Source: an uncultured Alphaproteobacteria bacterium
Lineage (GTDB): Bacteria > Pseudomonadota > Alphaproteobacteria > Micropepsales > Micropepsaceae
NCBI GenBank assembly: GCA_902826695.1
Contig: CADEFU010000019.1
Coordinates: forward strand, 1,501-40,592
Direction of reading: 5' to 3'
Length of the DNA: 39,092 bases
Positions 31,624-38,676 of the stretch are shown one piece after another. Positions within the stretch are counted from its first letter, which is position 1, and the number at the start of each line of letters is the position of its first letter. The position numbers and the translations under genes were made by a program. The notes under the pieces were generated by a model. The model was not told the DNA's origin and made no database searches. It worked only from the letters and a program-made list of their open reading frames with translations.

Positions 31624-34284
31624 ATGGCACGCAACAAGACCGCCGCCTGTATGCTGGGCAAGCTCGGCGACGACGGCAAGGACTTCACAGACGACGAACT
31701 CGACGAGATCATCGAACGGCTCGAAGGCCGATCGAAGGCGCGCAGGGCGTCCGGCGCGCTCGGCGACGAGATGCGGCTCAGGTTTCAGGATGCGGAACGG
31801 GCGGCGTACGAACTGCGCCTCGCTGCGGCCGTGACCAAACGCAACGCCGCGCTGCAGGTTGCGGTGATGAACCAGGCCCGGATGCACATTCTCGCGTTCT
31901 CCGACGCGAAGTCGAGCGCCGGCACCAAACCGAAGGTGCGCCTGGGCGAAACCGCCAAAGGCCCGATCAAGCGCGCGCCGGGTGGGATGGCGGACGTGCA
32001 GGGGCTAAAGTCGCTGCTGACATCGTCGAACAAGACGGTCGCCAACGCCCGCGAAAGCTACGATGCGATGTACCGGGCGCGCTACAACGAGTTCGTCGAG
32101 GCAATGTTCGCCGAATTGGAGCGAGAGGGCGCGCTGCCGTACCTGCAGGGCCGCAAGGTGCTTGGCGTCGGTCTTGGCCCTGGCTTTCTCGACGACAAGA
32201 TCATGGCCGAACTTTGGGAACTGACGAGCCCCAGCGGTAGGCCGGGCGTGTCGGACAGCCCGGAGGCACTCAAGGCCGCGCGGATCCTGCACAAGTACAT
32301 GGACCTGTCGCGCATCACGCAGAACCGCCACGGCGCTTTCATCGAGGAGCTCCGCGGCTACATCGCCTACCAGATGCACAACCCGGAGAAGATGCGCGCC
32401 GATGGGTTCGACAAGTGGCGCGACACGCTGTTCGAGAACCGGCTCGACGTGGCGCGGACGTTCGGCCAGGAATTTGCCAACACGGCCGACATCAACAAGC
32501 TCGACGAAGCGCTGCGCGGCGTCTACGAGACGTTGGTCACAGGCAAGATGTCCGACGACATCCCGACGGGACCGGACGTCGAGAACCTGATGAAATCCAA
32601 GAACGTGGCGAAGGAAGTATCGCACCGCCGCGTTCTGCACTTCCAAGACGCGCAAGGCTGGGGCGGGTACAACGCAACGTACGGGCACGGCTCGCTGATG
32701 GACGCGGTGCTGTGGACGTTGGAGCGCGGCGCGAAGACGGCCGCGATGCTGGAGCGCTTGGGGCCAAACCCGCGCATCACCTGGGCGAACCTGCGCGACG
32801 AACTGATGCAACTGAACAAGGCCGACCCAAAAGTGGTCGATGCGCTGCGATCGCCGGAACTCGACAGGCTCATGGACGCGGCCGACGGGGCCGTGGACCA
32901 GGTCGTTAGTCCGCTCGGCGCGGTGACGGGCTCTATCATCCGAACGGTTGAAACGCAGGCGAGCCTCGGCGGCATGGTGCTGTCGGCGCTGACCGACCTG
33001 CCCACGCAGGCGATGCGCCTGACGTACAACGGAAAGAACTTCTTTGAAGCGCTCGGCGAGCAGGTCGGGAACTTCGTTGGCGGCGAGCGCCAGCACGCGG
33101 ACCACTTAGCGTTCGGTGTGCAAGCTCTGATCAGCGACGTGGCGTCACGCTTTCACGGCAACGACAGCATGGCCGGCTGGTTCGGGAAGATGAACCAGGT
33201 GTTCTTTAAGGCGAACCTGGGCCACTGGTGGGACCAGAGGCGCTATCGGGCGTTCATTGCGACGCTCGCAAGCGAGCTCTACGGCGCTCGCAACACAGCG
33301 TGGGACAAGCTGAAACCGGACGTGCGCGCCACGCTTGCGACCTACGGCTTCGATGCGCCGGAGTGGGACATCGTGCGCCAGTACGGCGCCGCGGCGCATC
33401 CGTCTGGCGACGGCGGGGTGATCCATGGCGAGGCTATGCGGCACGTCCCGGCGGAAGTGATTCGGCCGCTGCTTGGTAAGCGCCAGGCCACGCCCGGGGC
33501 GGTCGATAGGATGCGCGACAAGCTCGAGCGCATGGTGCGCACCTACTACGCTGATCAACTCGGCTGGGCGACGTTGCAGCCGGGCGTTCGGCAGAAGGCA
33601 ACAACGACGATGGGCCAGAAGCGCGGGACCGCGCTCGGTGAGCTGGCGCGCTCGTTTTGGCTGTTCAAGGGCTACCCGCTACAATTCTGGGAGCGGGTGA
33701 TAGGTCAGTTCACGCAAGAAGATCAGCATCTGGCGATCCTCAAGGGTATCGGCGCGCTTCCGAAGCCCGAGGCGATGAAGCTGGCATCGCTGCTCGCGTC
33801 TACGACTGCGCTTGGGTTTGTCGCCTTCACGCTGAAAGACGTCGCCAAGGGCAGAGCCCCGCGCGACCCGCGTGACCCGAAAGTGTGGGGCGCCGCGTTC
33901 ATGCAGGGCGGCGGGCTTGGCATCTATGGCGATTTTCTGTTCGGGCAGACGAACCGCTATGGGCAGTCCGTGCTCGGGTCGATCGGGGGCCCGGTCGCTG
34001 GCGATTTTGAAGCGCTCTACAAGATCTACAACACGCTCATTCACGCGCCAGGGTCGAAAGACCCGACCGGCGAAGTGAAGAACGTGGGCGACCTGATGTT
34101 CAAGTTTGCGAAGGAAAACACGCCATTCGCAAACATCTTCTACGCCCGCGCTGCGCTCGACTACATGGTGTTCTACCAAATCCAAGAGTGGCTGAACCCC
34201 GGGTCGCTCAAGCGCATGGAGCGGCGCTTGAAGGAAGAGAACAATCAGGAGTTCATTTTGCCGCCGTCGGAGGTGGTGAACTGA
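31624..34284 (+). CDS. Internal virion protein D (gp16-like C-terminal part)
   Basis: 886 residues, begins 2 bases after the previous stop. The block VSHRRVLHFQDAQGWGGYNATYGHGSL, then LGPNPRITWANL and LSALTDLPTQAMRL is typical of the conserved part of large podophage ejection proteins. With the preceding gene it totals 1471 residues, comparable to single-chain T7 gp16 (1318), so the function appears split. C-terminus overlaps the lipoprotein gene on the other strand by 32 bases. Confidence 0.78.
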   Translation: MARNKTAACMLGKLGDDGKDFTDDELDEIIERLEGRSKARRASGALGDEMRLRFQDAERAAYELRLAAAVTKRNAALQVAVMNQARMHILAFSDAKSSAGTKPKVRLGETAKGPIKRAPGGMADVQGLKSLLTSSNKTVANARESYDAMYRARYNEFVEAMFAELEREGALPYLQGRKVLGVGLGPGFLDDKIMAELWELTSPSGRPGVSDSPEALKAARILHKYMDLSRITQNRHGAFIEELRGYIAYQMHNPEKMRADGFDKWRDTLFENRLDVARTFGQEFANTADINKLDEALRGVYETLVTGKMSDDIPTGPDVENLMKSKNVAKEVSHRRVLHFQDAQGWGGYNATYGHGSLMDAVLWTLERGAKTAAMLERLGPNPRITWANLRDELMQLNKADPKVVDALRSPELDRLMDAADGAVDQVVSPLGAVTGSIIRTVETQASLGGMVLSALTDLPTQAMRLTYNGKNFFEALGEQVGNFVGGERQHADHLAFGVQALISDVASRFHGNDSMAGWFGKMNQVFFKANLGHWWDQRRYRAFIATLASELYGARNTAWDKLKPDVRATLATYGFDAPEWDIVRQYGAAAHPSGDGGVIHGEAMRHVPAEVIRPLLGKRQATPGAVDRMRDKLERMVRTYYADQLGWATLQPGVRQKATTTMGQKRGTALGELARSFWLFKGYPLQFWERVIGQFTQEDQHLAILKGIGALPKPEAMKLASLLASTTALGFVAFTLKDVAKGRAPRDPRDPKVWGAAFMQGGGLGIYGDFLFGQTNRYGQSVLGSIGGPVAGDFEALYKIYNTLIHAPGSKDPTGEVKNVGDLMFKFAKENTPFANIFYARAALDYMVFYQIQEWLNPGSLKRMERRLKEENNQEFILPPSEVVN

Positions 34285-34657
34285 CGGGTTGCAGGATGAC
34301 GGTCACGGTGTCCGGGTAGGTCCGCAGGGCACCGGTTGACCAGTCGACGATCCCGCCGGTCGCGGTGAGCGCGATCCCCGCCGCACCCCAATCTGACACG
34401 GTCGACTCGACCACGACGGTGCCGGTCACGTAGCCCGGCGCCTCGCATGCGACGGCGAGCGGCCGGCGGCTCTTGCCGATCGTGATGGTCTGCCCGCTCT
34501 TTGTCGTGGTGGCGAGGTTCGGTTCGTTCCGGCGCGCTGCGACGCACAGCGCATCTTCGGGAAACGACTTGATCGTGAGGGTTTGGTCCGTTCCCTCGAT
34601 AACGGTGGCGCAGCCGGTCAGGGTCAGCGCGGCGAGGATTGCGGTCGTTAAGCGCAT
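34253..34657 (-). CDS. Lipoprotein, probable prophage-expressed moron
   Basis: 134 residues. Signal peptide with lipobox LTGC (C16), then a beta domain with DQTLTIKSFPEDALC, GYVTGTVVVESTVSDWGAAGIALTATGGIVDWSTGALRTYP resembling bacterial PEGA-type lipoproteins. It is the only minus-strand gene inside the late region and has a GGAGG ribosome site. That arrangement fits a gene expressed from the prophage to alter the cell surface or block superinfection; I see no clear promoter in the 50 bases before it. Confidence 0.75.
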   Translation of the reverse strand: MRLTTAILAALTLTGCATVIEGTDQTLTIKSFPEDALCVAARRNEPNLATTTKSGQTITIGKSRRPLAVACEAPGYVTGTVVVESTVSDWGAAGIALTATGGIVDWSTGALRTYPDTVTVILQPVSSPPPTAAK

Positions 34658-34700
34658 GGGGTGCCTCCTGTGATTCGCGTGGCGCGCGATTTTGGACCCG

Positions 34701-34730
34701 TTGCGTCCCGCGAGTCACGGCCCCTGTATT
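34701..34730 (+). promoter_or_regulatory. Late promoter candidate 5 (CGCGAGTCA box)
   Basis: CGCGAGTCA at 34709-34717. This copy also has sigma-70-like hexamers: TTGCGT (34701-34706), 18 bases, TGTATT (34725-34730), with the box inside the spacer. It drives the tail fibre gene (ATG at 34755). Confidence 0.65.
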
Positions 34731-34754
34731 TTCCAGGAAACTGGCGGGCCGCGC

Positions 34755-35417
34755 ATGACGATTTCTTCGACGACACGCAGGACAGAGACAGTCGGCGACG
34801 GCTCAACGACCGCCTTCGCGTTCGGGTACCCCTACCGGGTGTCGAGCGATCTGAAGGTCTATCTGCGCGACAACACCAGCTTGGTGGCGACGCTGCAAAC
34901 CATCACCACGCACTACACCGTGTCCGGGGTCGCCAATGCCGGCAACGGCGGGTTCAATTCCGCCTCCATCACGTTCGGGGTCGCACCGACGTCCAGTCAG
35001 ACCGTCGTCATCCTGCGCGATGTTCCGCCAACACAGACGACGTTCGACGCAACCGACAACGCCGCGCTTGGCGCCTCGGCCATCGAGGGCGCGTTCGACA
35101 AGCTCGCGCTGCAGATCCAGGACCAGGCGCTCGGCCTGCTCAAAGGCTCGGCCACGATCGACTTCGCGTCTGTGGCGGCTGGCGCGATCAGTTCCGCGTC
35201 AAACGTTACTGTGACCGGCGCCAAGGTGGGCGACCATGTGCTGTCGGTCACGGCGTCGGGCGACATTGCCACGACCGACGGCGTGTTCCTGGTTGGCAAA
35301 GTGACGGCCGCCGACACGGTAGAGGTCACGCTTTGCAATGACAGCGCTTCATCGTTCGATGCCGCGTCGCAGTCGGTTTTTGTCGTCGTTCTCCCCAAAG
35401 CCAACCTCGGCCAATAG
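34755..35417 (+). CDS. Tail fibre, T7 gp17 N-terminal type
   Basis: 220 residues from the ATG at 34755. VGDGSTTAFAFGYPYRVSSDLKVYL and HYTVSG mark the T7-type fibre attachment domain (about 10-125). A short helical part (FDKLALQIQDQALGLL) and a beta tail follow. No separate tip domain or chaperone is visible, so this is a short fibre; receptor binding may rest on the other fibre-like proteins at 16229-19796. Confidence 0.85.
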   Translation: MTISSTTRRTETVGDGSTTAFAFGYPYRVSSDLKVYLRDNTSLVATLQTITTHYTVSGVANAGNGGFNSASITFGVAPTSSQTVVILRDVPPTQTTFDATDNAALGASAIEGAFDKLALQIQDQALGLLKGSATIDFASVAAGAISSASNVTVTGAKVGDHVLSVTASGDIATTDGVFLVGKVTAADTVEVTLCNDSASSFDAASQSVFVVVLPKANLGQ

Positions 35418-35428
35418 GAGCCACGCAA

Positions 35429-35728
35429 ATGGTCTTCGCCATCCTTCGCCGCTTCTTCGACGGGCGCAGCTTGATCGACACGTTCCGCGAGATGCTGTCG
35501 CACGATGTGCCGGCGACGGCGGATCAATACGGGTCGGACCCCGCCAAGGACGTCGAGGTGCTGCGGACGGCGCTGCACGAGCGCATCAGGATCTCCCGTC
35601 AGATCGAGATCGAGCGCAACTGCTTCCGCGACTACCTGTTGCGCCGCGGCGTGTCCCCGACAGCGCTGGCCGACATGGTCAAACTCTACGATAGCCAGCT
35701 CAAGGCAAGGGTGCGCGCCGGCCGATGA
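35429..35728 (+). CDS. Hypothetical protein
   Basis: 99 residues after TAGGAGCCACGC (good ribosome site). Helical and charged (TALHERIRISRQIEIERNCFRDYLLRRG). Followed by an ATGA overlap into a membrane protein gene, so it may be linked to lysis. No family recognised. Confidence 0.6.
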   Translation: MVFAILRRFFDGRSLIDTFREMLSHDVPATADQYGSDPAKDVEVLRTALHERIRISRQIEIERNCFRDYLLRRGVSPTALADMVKLYDSQLKARVRAGR

Positions 35729-35997
35729 GCTTTATCGATTCGATCCTTGGCGAAATCCCGCCCATCTACGATCACCGGCTCGACCCGCGCGCGCTACCGA
35801 CCCCACAAGAGCGGAAACACACGCACGTTCATGTCGATAACTGCACGGTGCGGTGGATAGAACTAAGAGTTCACCTGTCCATGATGGCGCGGCGCCAGCA
35901 CTACGACCGGCGGCTGCTGATCGCGATCATAGTTTTGCTGGTGCTCAACAAGGTCATCGACCTGGGCTCGCTGGCCGCGATCATCGGCGCTGGGTAG
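35725..35997 (+). CDS. Single-pass membrane protein, possible holin
   Basis: 90 residues with one C-terminal transmembrane segment (LLIAIIVLLVLNKVIDLGSLAAII, about 64-87) and a histidine-rich linker (HTHVHVDN). Located between tail fibre and spanin genes where holins sit. One-helix topology would be class III; assignment is by position. Confidence 0.5.
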   Translation: MSFIDSILGEIPPIYDHRLDPRALPTPQERKHTHVHVDNCTVRWIELRVHLSMMARRQHYDRRLLIAIIVLLVLNKVIDLGSLAAIIGAG

Positions 35998-36002
35998 GTC
36001 CG

Positions 36003-36025
36003 CGCGAGTCAGGCCGCGGCTACAG
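36003..36025 (+). promoter_or_regulatory. Late promoter candidate 6 (CGCGAGTCA box)
   Basis: CGCGAGTCA at 36003-36011, nine bases, TA at 36021-36022 within GGCTACAG, similar to the GCTANAWC-type -10 of Caulobacter housekeeping promoters. Placed 45 bases before the lysis-cluster gene at 36056. Confidence 0.6.
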
Positions 36026-36055
36026 GTAAGACCTCCCCATGGCTTGAGAGGTTCC

Positions 36056-36757
36056 ATGCCACGCTTCGCTCTCTTTCTCATCGCTTTCCTATTTTGTTCG
36101 GCGTCAGCCTTTGCGCAGGACGCAGCCGCTCCGGTCGTTTCGACGTGGGGTGAGGTTCTGAGCTTTTGGCGAGACGGCGCTGCAGCGGCGCTCGCGACCG
36201 GAATTTCAGCGTTGCTCGGCTGGTTCGGTTGGAAGAAAAACAAGTCCGACAAGGTCGACCAGGACGCAAAGGAAACGCGCGAGGGGCTCGATTGGGAGGA
36301 ACTGATTGGCAAGGTCGCCGAGAAGGTCTTCTCGCTGGCCGCGATCAAGATGCAGATCACCCCCGACAAGCTTCAGTCCTTTGAGGACAAAGAAGGGTTT
36401 CTCGGGTGGGCGGCGTTCTACTTCCGCAAGTACCATTCCGATCTCGCCGCGTGGCTCGACAAGAACGGTAACGGCGTCCCAGACTTTCTTGAACACGACA
36501 CGGTTGATCCAGCCGTCGAGATGAACGGCGTGCGGGTCGAGCTGGAGTCGCGTCTGTTCAAGATTGCGCCTGCCGCAGCGTTCAAAGCGCCTAAGAGCGT
36601 CTCGGGCAGCGTCTCTGTGTCTGCCGCGCCGGCAGGGTTTGCGCCGTCTGACGGCGTGTTGCCACTGATGGGTACGTCTCAGCCCCGCTTTTCGACGCCG
36701 CGCTCGGCGCGCGACATCGGGCCGACGTTCAAGCCGAAGAACAAGCGGCCGGTGTAG
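36056..36757 (+). CDS. Exported membrane protein with EF-hand-like loop
   Basis: 233 residues from the ATG after GAGAGG (a TTG at 36044 is a worse choice). Residues 1-20 are a signal peptide ending ASAFA; a second hydrophobic stretch (AAAALATGISALLGWFGW) at about 42-60 could be a membrane anchor. At about 134-147, LDKNGNGVPDFLEHD fits the D-x-N-x-D/N-G calcium loop of EF-hand and dockerin domains. Sits upstream of the spanins, so a lysis role such as holin or exported regulator is possible, but no lytic domain is visible. Confidence 0.6.
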   Translation: MPRFALFLIAFLFCSASAFAQDAAAPVVSTWGEVLSFWRDGAAAALATGISALLGWFGWKKNKSDKVDQDAKETREGLDWEELIGKVAEKVFSLAAIKMQITPDKLQSFEDKEGFLGWAAFYFRKYHSDLAAWLDKNGNGVPDFLEHDTVDPAVEMNGVRVELESRLFKIAPAAAFKAPKSVSGSVSVSAAPAGFAPSDGVLPLMGTSQPRFSTPRSARDIGPTFKPKNKRPV

Positions 36758-36760
36758 GCC

Positions 36761-37264
36761 ATGGACATTCGGTCAATCATCAGCGGCGCTGGCCTGCTAG
36801 GGCTCGCCGCGTGCTTCGGCTTGTGGCGGTGGGCGAGTGCGGACCTCGATCGCGCGTCTGCGGCGCTAGGCCAACAGAAGACGATCACGGCCTGCGAGGT
36901 CGAGAAGACCCAGGCCGCGGCCGAAGCCTCGTCTGAGAACGCCGCCAAGATCGCCGGCATGGCTAAAACGATCGAGGATCAGCTCAAGATCATCAACAAG
37001 TCCAAGGTCGACGAGCGACGCGCTGTGGCGCGCCTCAACCAGCTTCAAAAGGACATCGCCAATGGCTCCGAAAATATTCCTGTCCCTGACGCTATTGAGT
37101 GCGTCCTTGACAGCCTGCGGGGTGCTGTTCCCGGAAACTGTGGAACGCGGCACGGTGGTGGTGACGAAAGTGGAAACGTCCAGACCCCCGATGCTGCTGG
37201 ACCCGAAGTGCGAGGAGCCGAAACCGGAAGTGCCGGCGAAGCCGCAGCAGGGGAACACCCTTAG
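36761..37264 (+). CDS. Rz: Inner-membrane spanin (Rz-like)
   Basis: 167 residues: short cytoplasmic start, transmembrane segment at about 8-24, then a charged coiled coil (KTQAAAEASSENAAKIAGMAKTIEDQLKIINKSK) as in lambda Rz. It pairs with an outer-membrane lipoprotein to fuse inner and outer membranes at lysis. The C-terminal third overlaps the Rz1 gene in another frame, which explains its unusual glycine/alanine-rich sequence. Confidence 0.8.
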   Translation: MDIRSIISGAGLLGLAACFGLWRWASADLDRASAALGQQKTITACEVEKTQAAAEASSENAAKIAGMAKTIEDQLKIINKSKVDERRAVARLNQLQKDIANGSENIPVPDAIECVLDSLRGAVPGNCGTRHGGGDESGNVQTPDAAGPEVRGAETGSAGEAAAGEHP

Positions 37265-37379
37265 CAAGCCGGCCGCCGACTTCTTCGCCGCGTGGATCGC
37301 TAGGAGCACGATTTGCGAACTGCGCGGCTCAGCTGCGTCGGAGATCGAGGCCGAGGTCTTGAAACCTGCCGTGGAGTGA
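37062..37379 (+). CDS. Rz1: Outer-membrane spanin lipoprotein (Rz1-like)
   Basis: 105 residues starting inside Rz in the +1 frame. Signal peptide with LTAC lipobox (C19), then a proline-rich stretch (CEEPKPEVPAKPQQ). The nested-gene layout plus lipobox is diagnostic of Rz/Rz1 spanins. Longer than lambda Rz1, with a helical C-terminus. Confidence 0.8.
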   Translation: MAPKIFLSLTLLSASLTACGVLFPETVERGTVVVTKVETSRPPMLLDPKCEEPKPEVPAKPQQGNTLSKPAADFFAAWIARSTICELRGSAASEIEAEVLKPAVE

Positions 37380-37430
37380 TCCGAGCGCGGGCGGCTCCCG
37401 CGTAACCTGTCAAACCGAACGAGGTAAAAC

Positions 37431-37772
37431 ATGGGCTCGACAGGCTCCTTAGAGGCGTCCGATGCGGCCGCCAAAGCAGTGCAGAAGACACCTAACCGCG
37501 TCACGCTAGACTCGGTCCACGCGAAGGCCGTTGCGTGCGAGTACCTTCGTTCAGGCGTCATGACCATTGCGGTTGTCACGCTGGAAAACGGTTATACCGT
37601 GATCGGTAAATCCGCCCCAGCCGACGCCGCCAACTTCAATGAGGAGTTGGGGCGGAAGTTCGCTTACGAGGATGCCGTGCGCCAGATATGGCCGCTTGAG
37701 GGCTATCTGCTACGCGAGCGCCTATTTCAAAGCGAGGGCCCCGCACTGAGCAGCGGACAATCCGCAGGCTAA
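37431..37772 (+). CDS. Gp49/gp66-family protein (N4 gp49/Sf6 gp66)
   Basis: 113 residues. RVTLDSVHAKAVACEYL, TIAVVTLENGYTVIGKSAPADAANFNEELGRKFAYEDAV and QIWPLEGYLLRERL match this family closely. Function unknown in N4 and Sf6. Strong ribosome site GAGGTAAAAC. Last late gene; terminator follows within 12 bases. Confidence 0.88.
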   Translation: MGSTGSLEASDAAAKAVQKTPNRVTLDSVHAKAVACEYLRSGVMTIAVVTLENGYTVIGKSAPADAANFNEELGRKFAYEDAVRQIWPLEGYLLRERLFQSEGPALSSGQSAG

Positions 37773-37783
37773 CCCCATACCCA

Positions 37784-37817
37784 GGCCCGCCCTAAACAGG
37801 CGGGCCTTTTCATTTTG
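37784..37817 (+). terminator. Late-operon terminator
   Basis: GGCCCGCC (37784-37791) and GGCGGGCC (37799-37806) form a perfect 8-bp stem with a 7-base loop, followed by TTTTCATTTT. It separates the rightward late operon from the convergent leftward genes, whose last stop lies at its edge. Confidence 0.88.
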
Positions 37818-37965
37818 CGACCACGGAAAGCACGCCCACCAGGCTTTGGCAGAAGCCCCAGCACGCCAGAACGAGGATGGCCGCTTGTAGCCATGCCAGC
37901 ACCTCGCGGCGCCACGCTCGAGCGCCCCAGCCTCCGATCGGCCGGCGCAGGACGCGGCCCCTCAC
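37810..37965 (-). CDS. Tiny membrane protein 2
   Basis: 51 residues from a GTG that overlaps the preceding stop as GTGA. A basic N-terminus (VRGRVLRRPIGGWGARAWRRE) leads into one transmembrane helix (VLAWLQAAILVLACWGFCQSLVGVLSVV). The TGA lies in the terminator's T-run. Last gene of the leftward set. Confidence 0.55.
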   Translation of the reverse strand: MRGRVLRRPIGGWGARAWRREVLAWLQAAILVLACWGFCQSLVGVLSVVAK

Positions 37966-38084
37966 GTGGTTGCCCAAAGCAGAAGAAAAAGAACGGCGCA
38001 GATCGTGTTCAACGTCCAGACCAGGACGTTGACGACTAGCGACAAAGCATTGTGGAATCGGCTATGAGCCGGGAAGCGGCGCAT
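37962..38084 (-). CDS. Tiny membrane protein 1
   Basis: 40 residues, MRRFPAHSRFHNALSLV then a hydrophobic helix (VNVLVWTLNTICAVLFLLLW). GAGAGG ribosome-like site 8 bases before the ATG. Coupled to the second tiny membrane protein, so the two may form a heteromeric membrane pair. Too short for homology-based naming. Confidence 0.55.
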   Translation of the reverse strand: MRRFPAHSRFHNALSLVVNVLVWTLNTICAVLFLLLWATT

Positions 38085-38110
38085 TGAGGTATCCTCTCGA
38101 TGTGACGTTA

Positions 38111-38162
38111 GAGGCCGTTTCGACGTTACAGCGTCGGGCGGCCTCGGCCTGGTTTCAGGCCG
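38111..38162. repeat. Two tandem perfect hairpins
   Basis: Hairpin 1: GAGGCCG (38111-38117) and CGGCCTC (38139-38145) enclosing CGACG/CGTCG (38121-38125, 38132-38136). Hairpin 2: CGGCCTG-GTTT-CAGGCCG (38145-38162). They fall in the 90-base gap between two leftward genes; no T-run, so not an ordinary terminator. Confidence 0.75.
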
Positions 38163-38174
38163 GGGAAGTATGGA

Positions 38175-38459
38175 CTAGAGAGGTTGCGATTTGGTTGCGG
38201 CGCACCACGCGTAAACGTAAACGAGTGTGTGCCCGTCCATACTCGCCGCACCCCAGCGCGTGTCGCGAACCGCCGGCAGATCATTCTGCCGCTGCCACCG
38301 CTTGATCCCTGCCTCCATGTAGTCAGCGACCTGCGAGACAAAGCGCTCAGGCGTCCAGCGCCCGGAATCGGGCACAAGCATCTGCATCATGCAAACGTCG
38401 CCGCCGTAGCAGGCGGCTGCGATCGACAGTTCGTCCCTGTCGTCTTGTTGCGTTCTCAT
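38175..38459 (-). CDS. Hypothetical protein
   Basis: 94 residues after GGAGAGAG. DELSIAAACYGGDVCMMQMLVPDSGRWTPERFVSQVADYMEAGIKRW is helical with several cysteines and methionines; no family recognised. Third gene after the integrase on the leftward strand. Confidence 0.6.
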   Translation of the reverse strand: MRTQQDDRDELSIAAACYGGDVCMMQMLVPDSGRWTPERFVSQVADYMEAGIKRWQRQNDLPAVRDTRWGAASMDGHTLVYVYAWCAATKSQPL

Positions 38460-38505
38460 TGTCCATCTCTCTCCTTCCGCCTACGGCGGGCCTTTGAGTT
38501 GGGGG

Positions 38506-38676
38506 TTAGGGCGCCAACTCCTGCAAGATGCGGATCGTCATCACTTGCGTCGAAACGCGGAACTTCTTGGCTAGTTTCTTGGTTGACATTGGATGCCATT
38601 CAACGCCTGCGTTCGCGATCTTCATCAGCCGGTCAACGGCGTCTTGTGGTGGTGCCTTTGTTATCTTCGCGCTCAT
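38506..38676 (-). CDS. Small HTH protein, possible excisionase
   Basis: 56 residues, starting with ATGA overlap on the integrase stop. A helix-turn-helix-like stretch runs from about 30 to 52 (STKKLAKKFRVSTQVMTIRI). Immediate coupling to the integrase and small basic nature suggest a recombination directionality factor; inference from context. Confidence 0.5.
   Translation of the reverse strand: MSAKITKAPPQDAVDRLMKIANAGVEWHPMSTKKLAKKFRVSTQVMTIRILQELAP

Noticed and set aside
32005..33105. 366-residue minus-strand open frame
   Set aside because: Antisense to the gp16-like ejection protein; no start signal and shadow composition.
12659..36011. CGCGAGTCA boxes as T7-type single-subunit polymerase promoters
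   Set aside because: The boxes resemble the GACTCA part of T7 promoters only superficially, the TA is 9 bases away rather than adjacent, and no such polymerase gene is present. An unseen polymerase cannot be excluded entirely.
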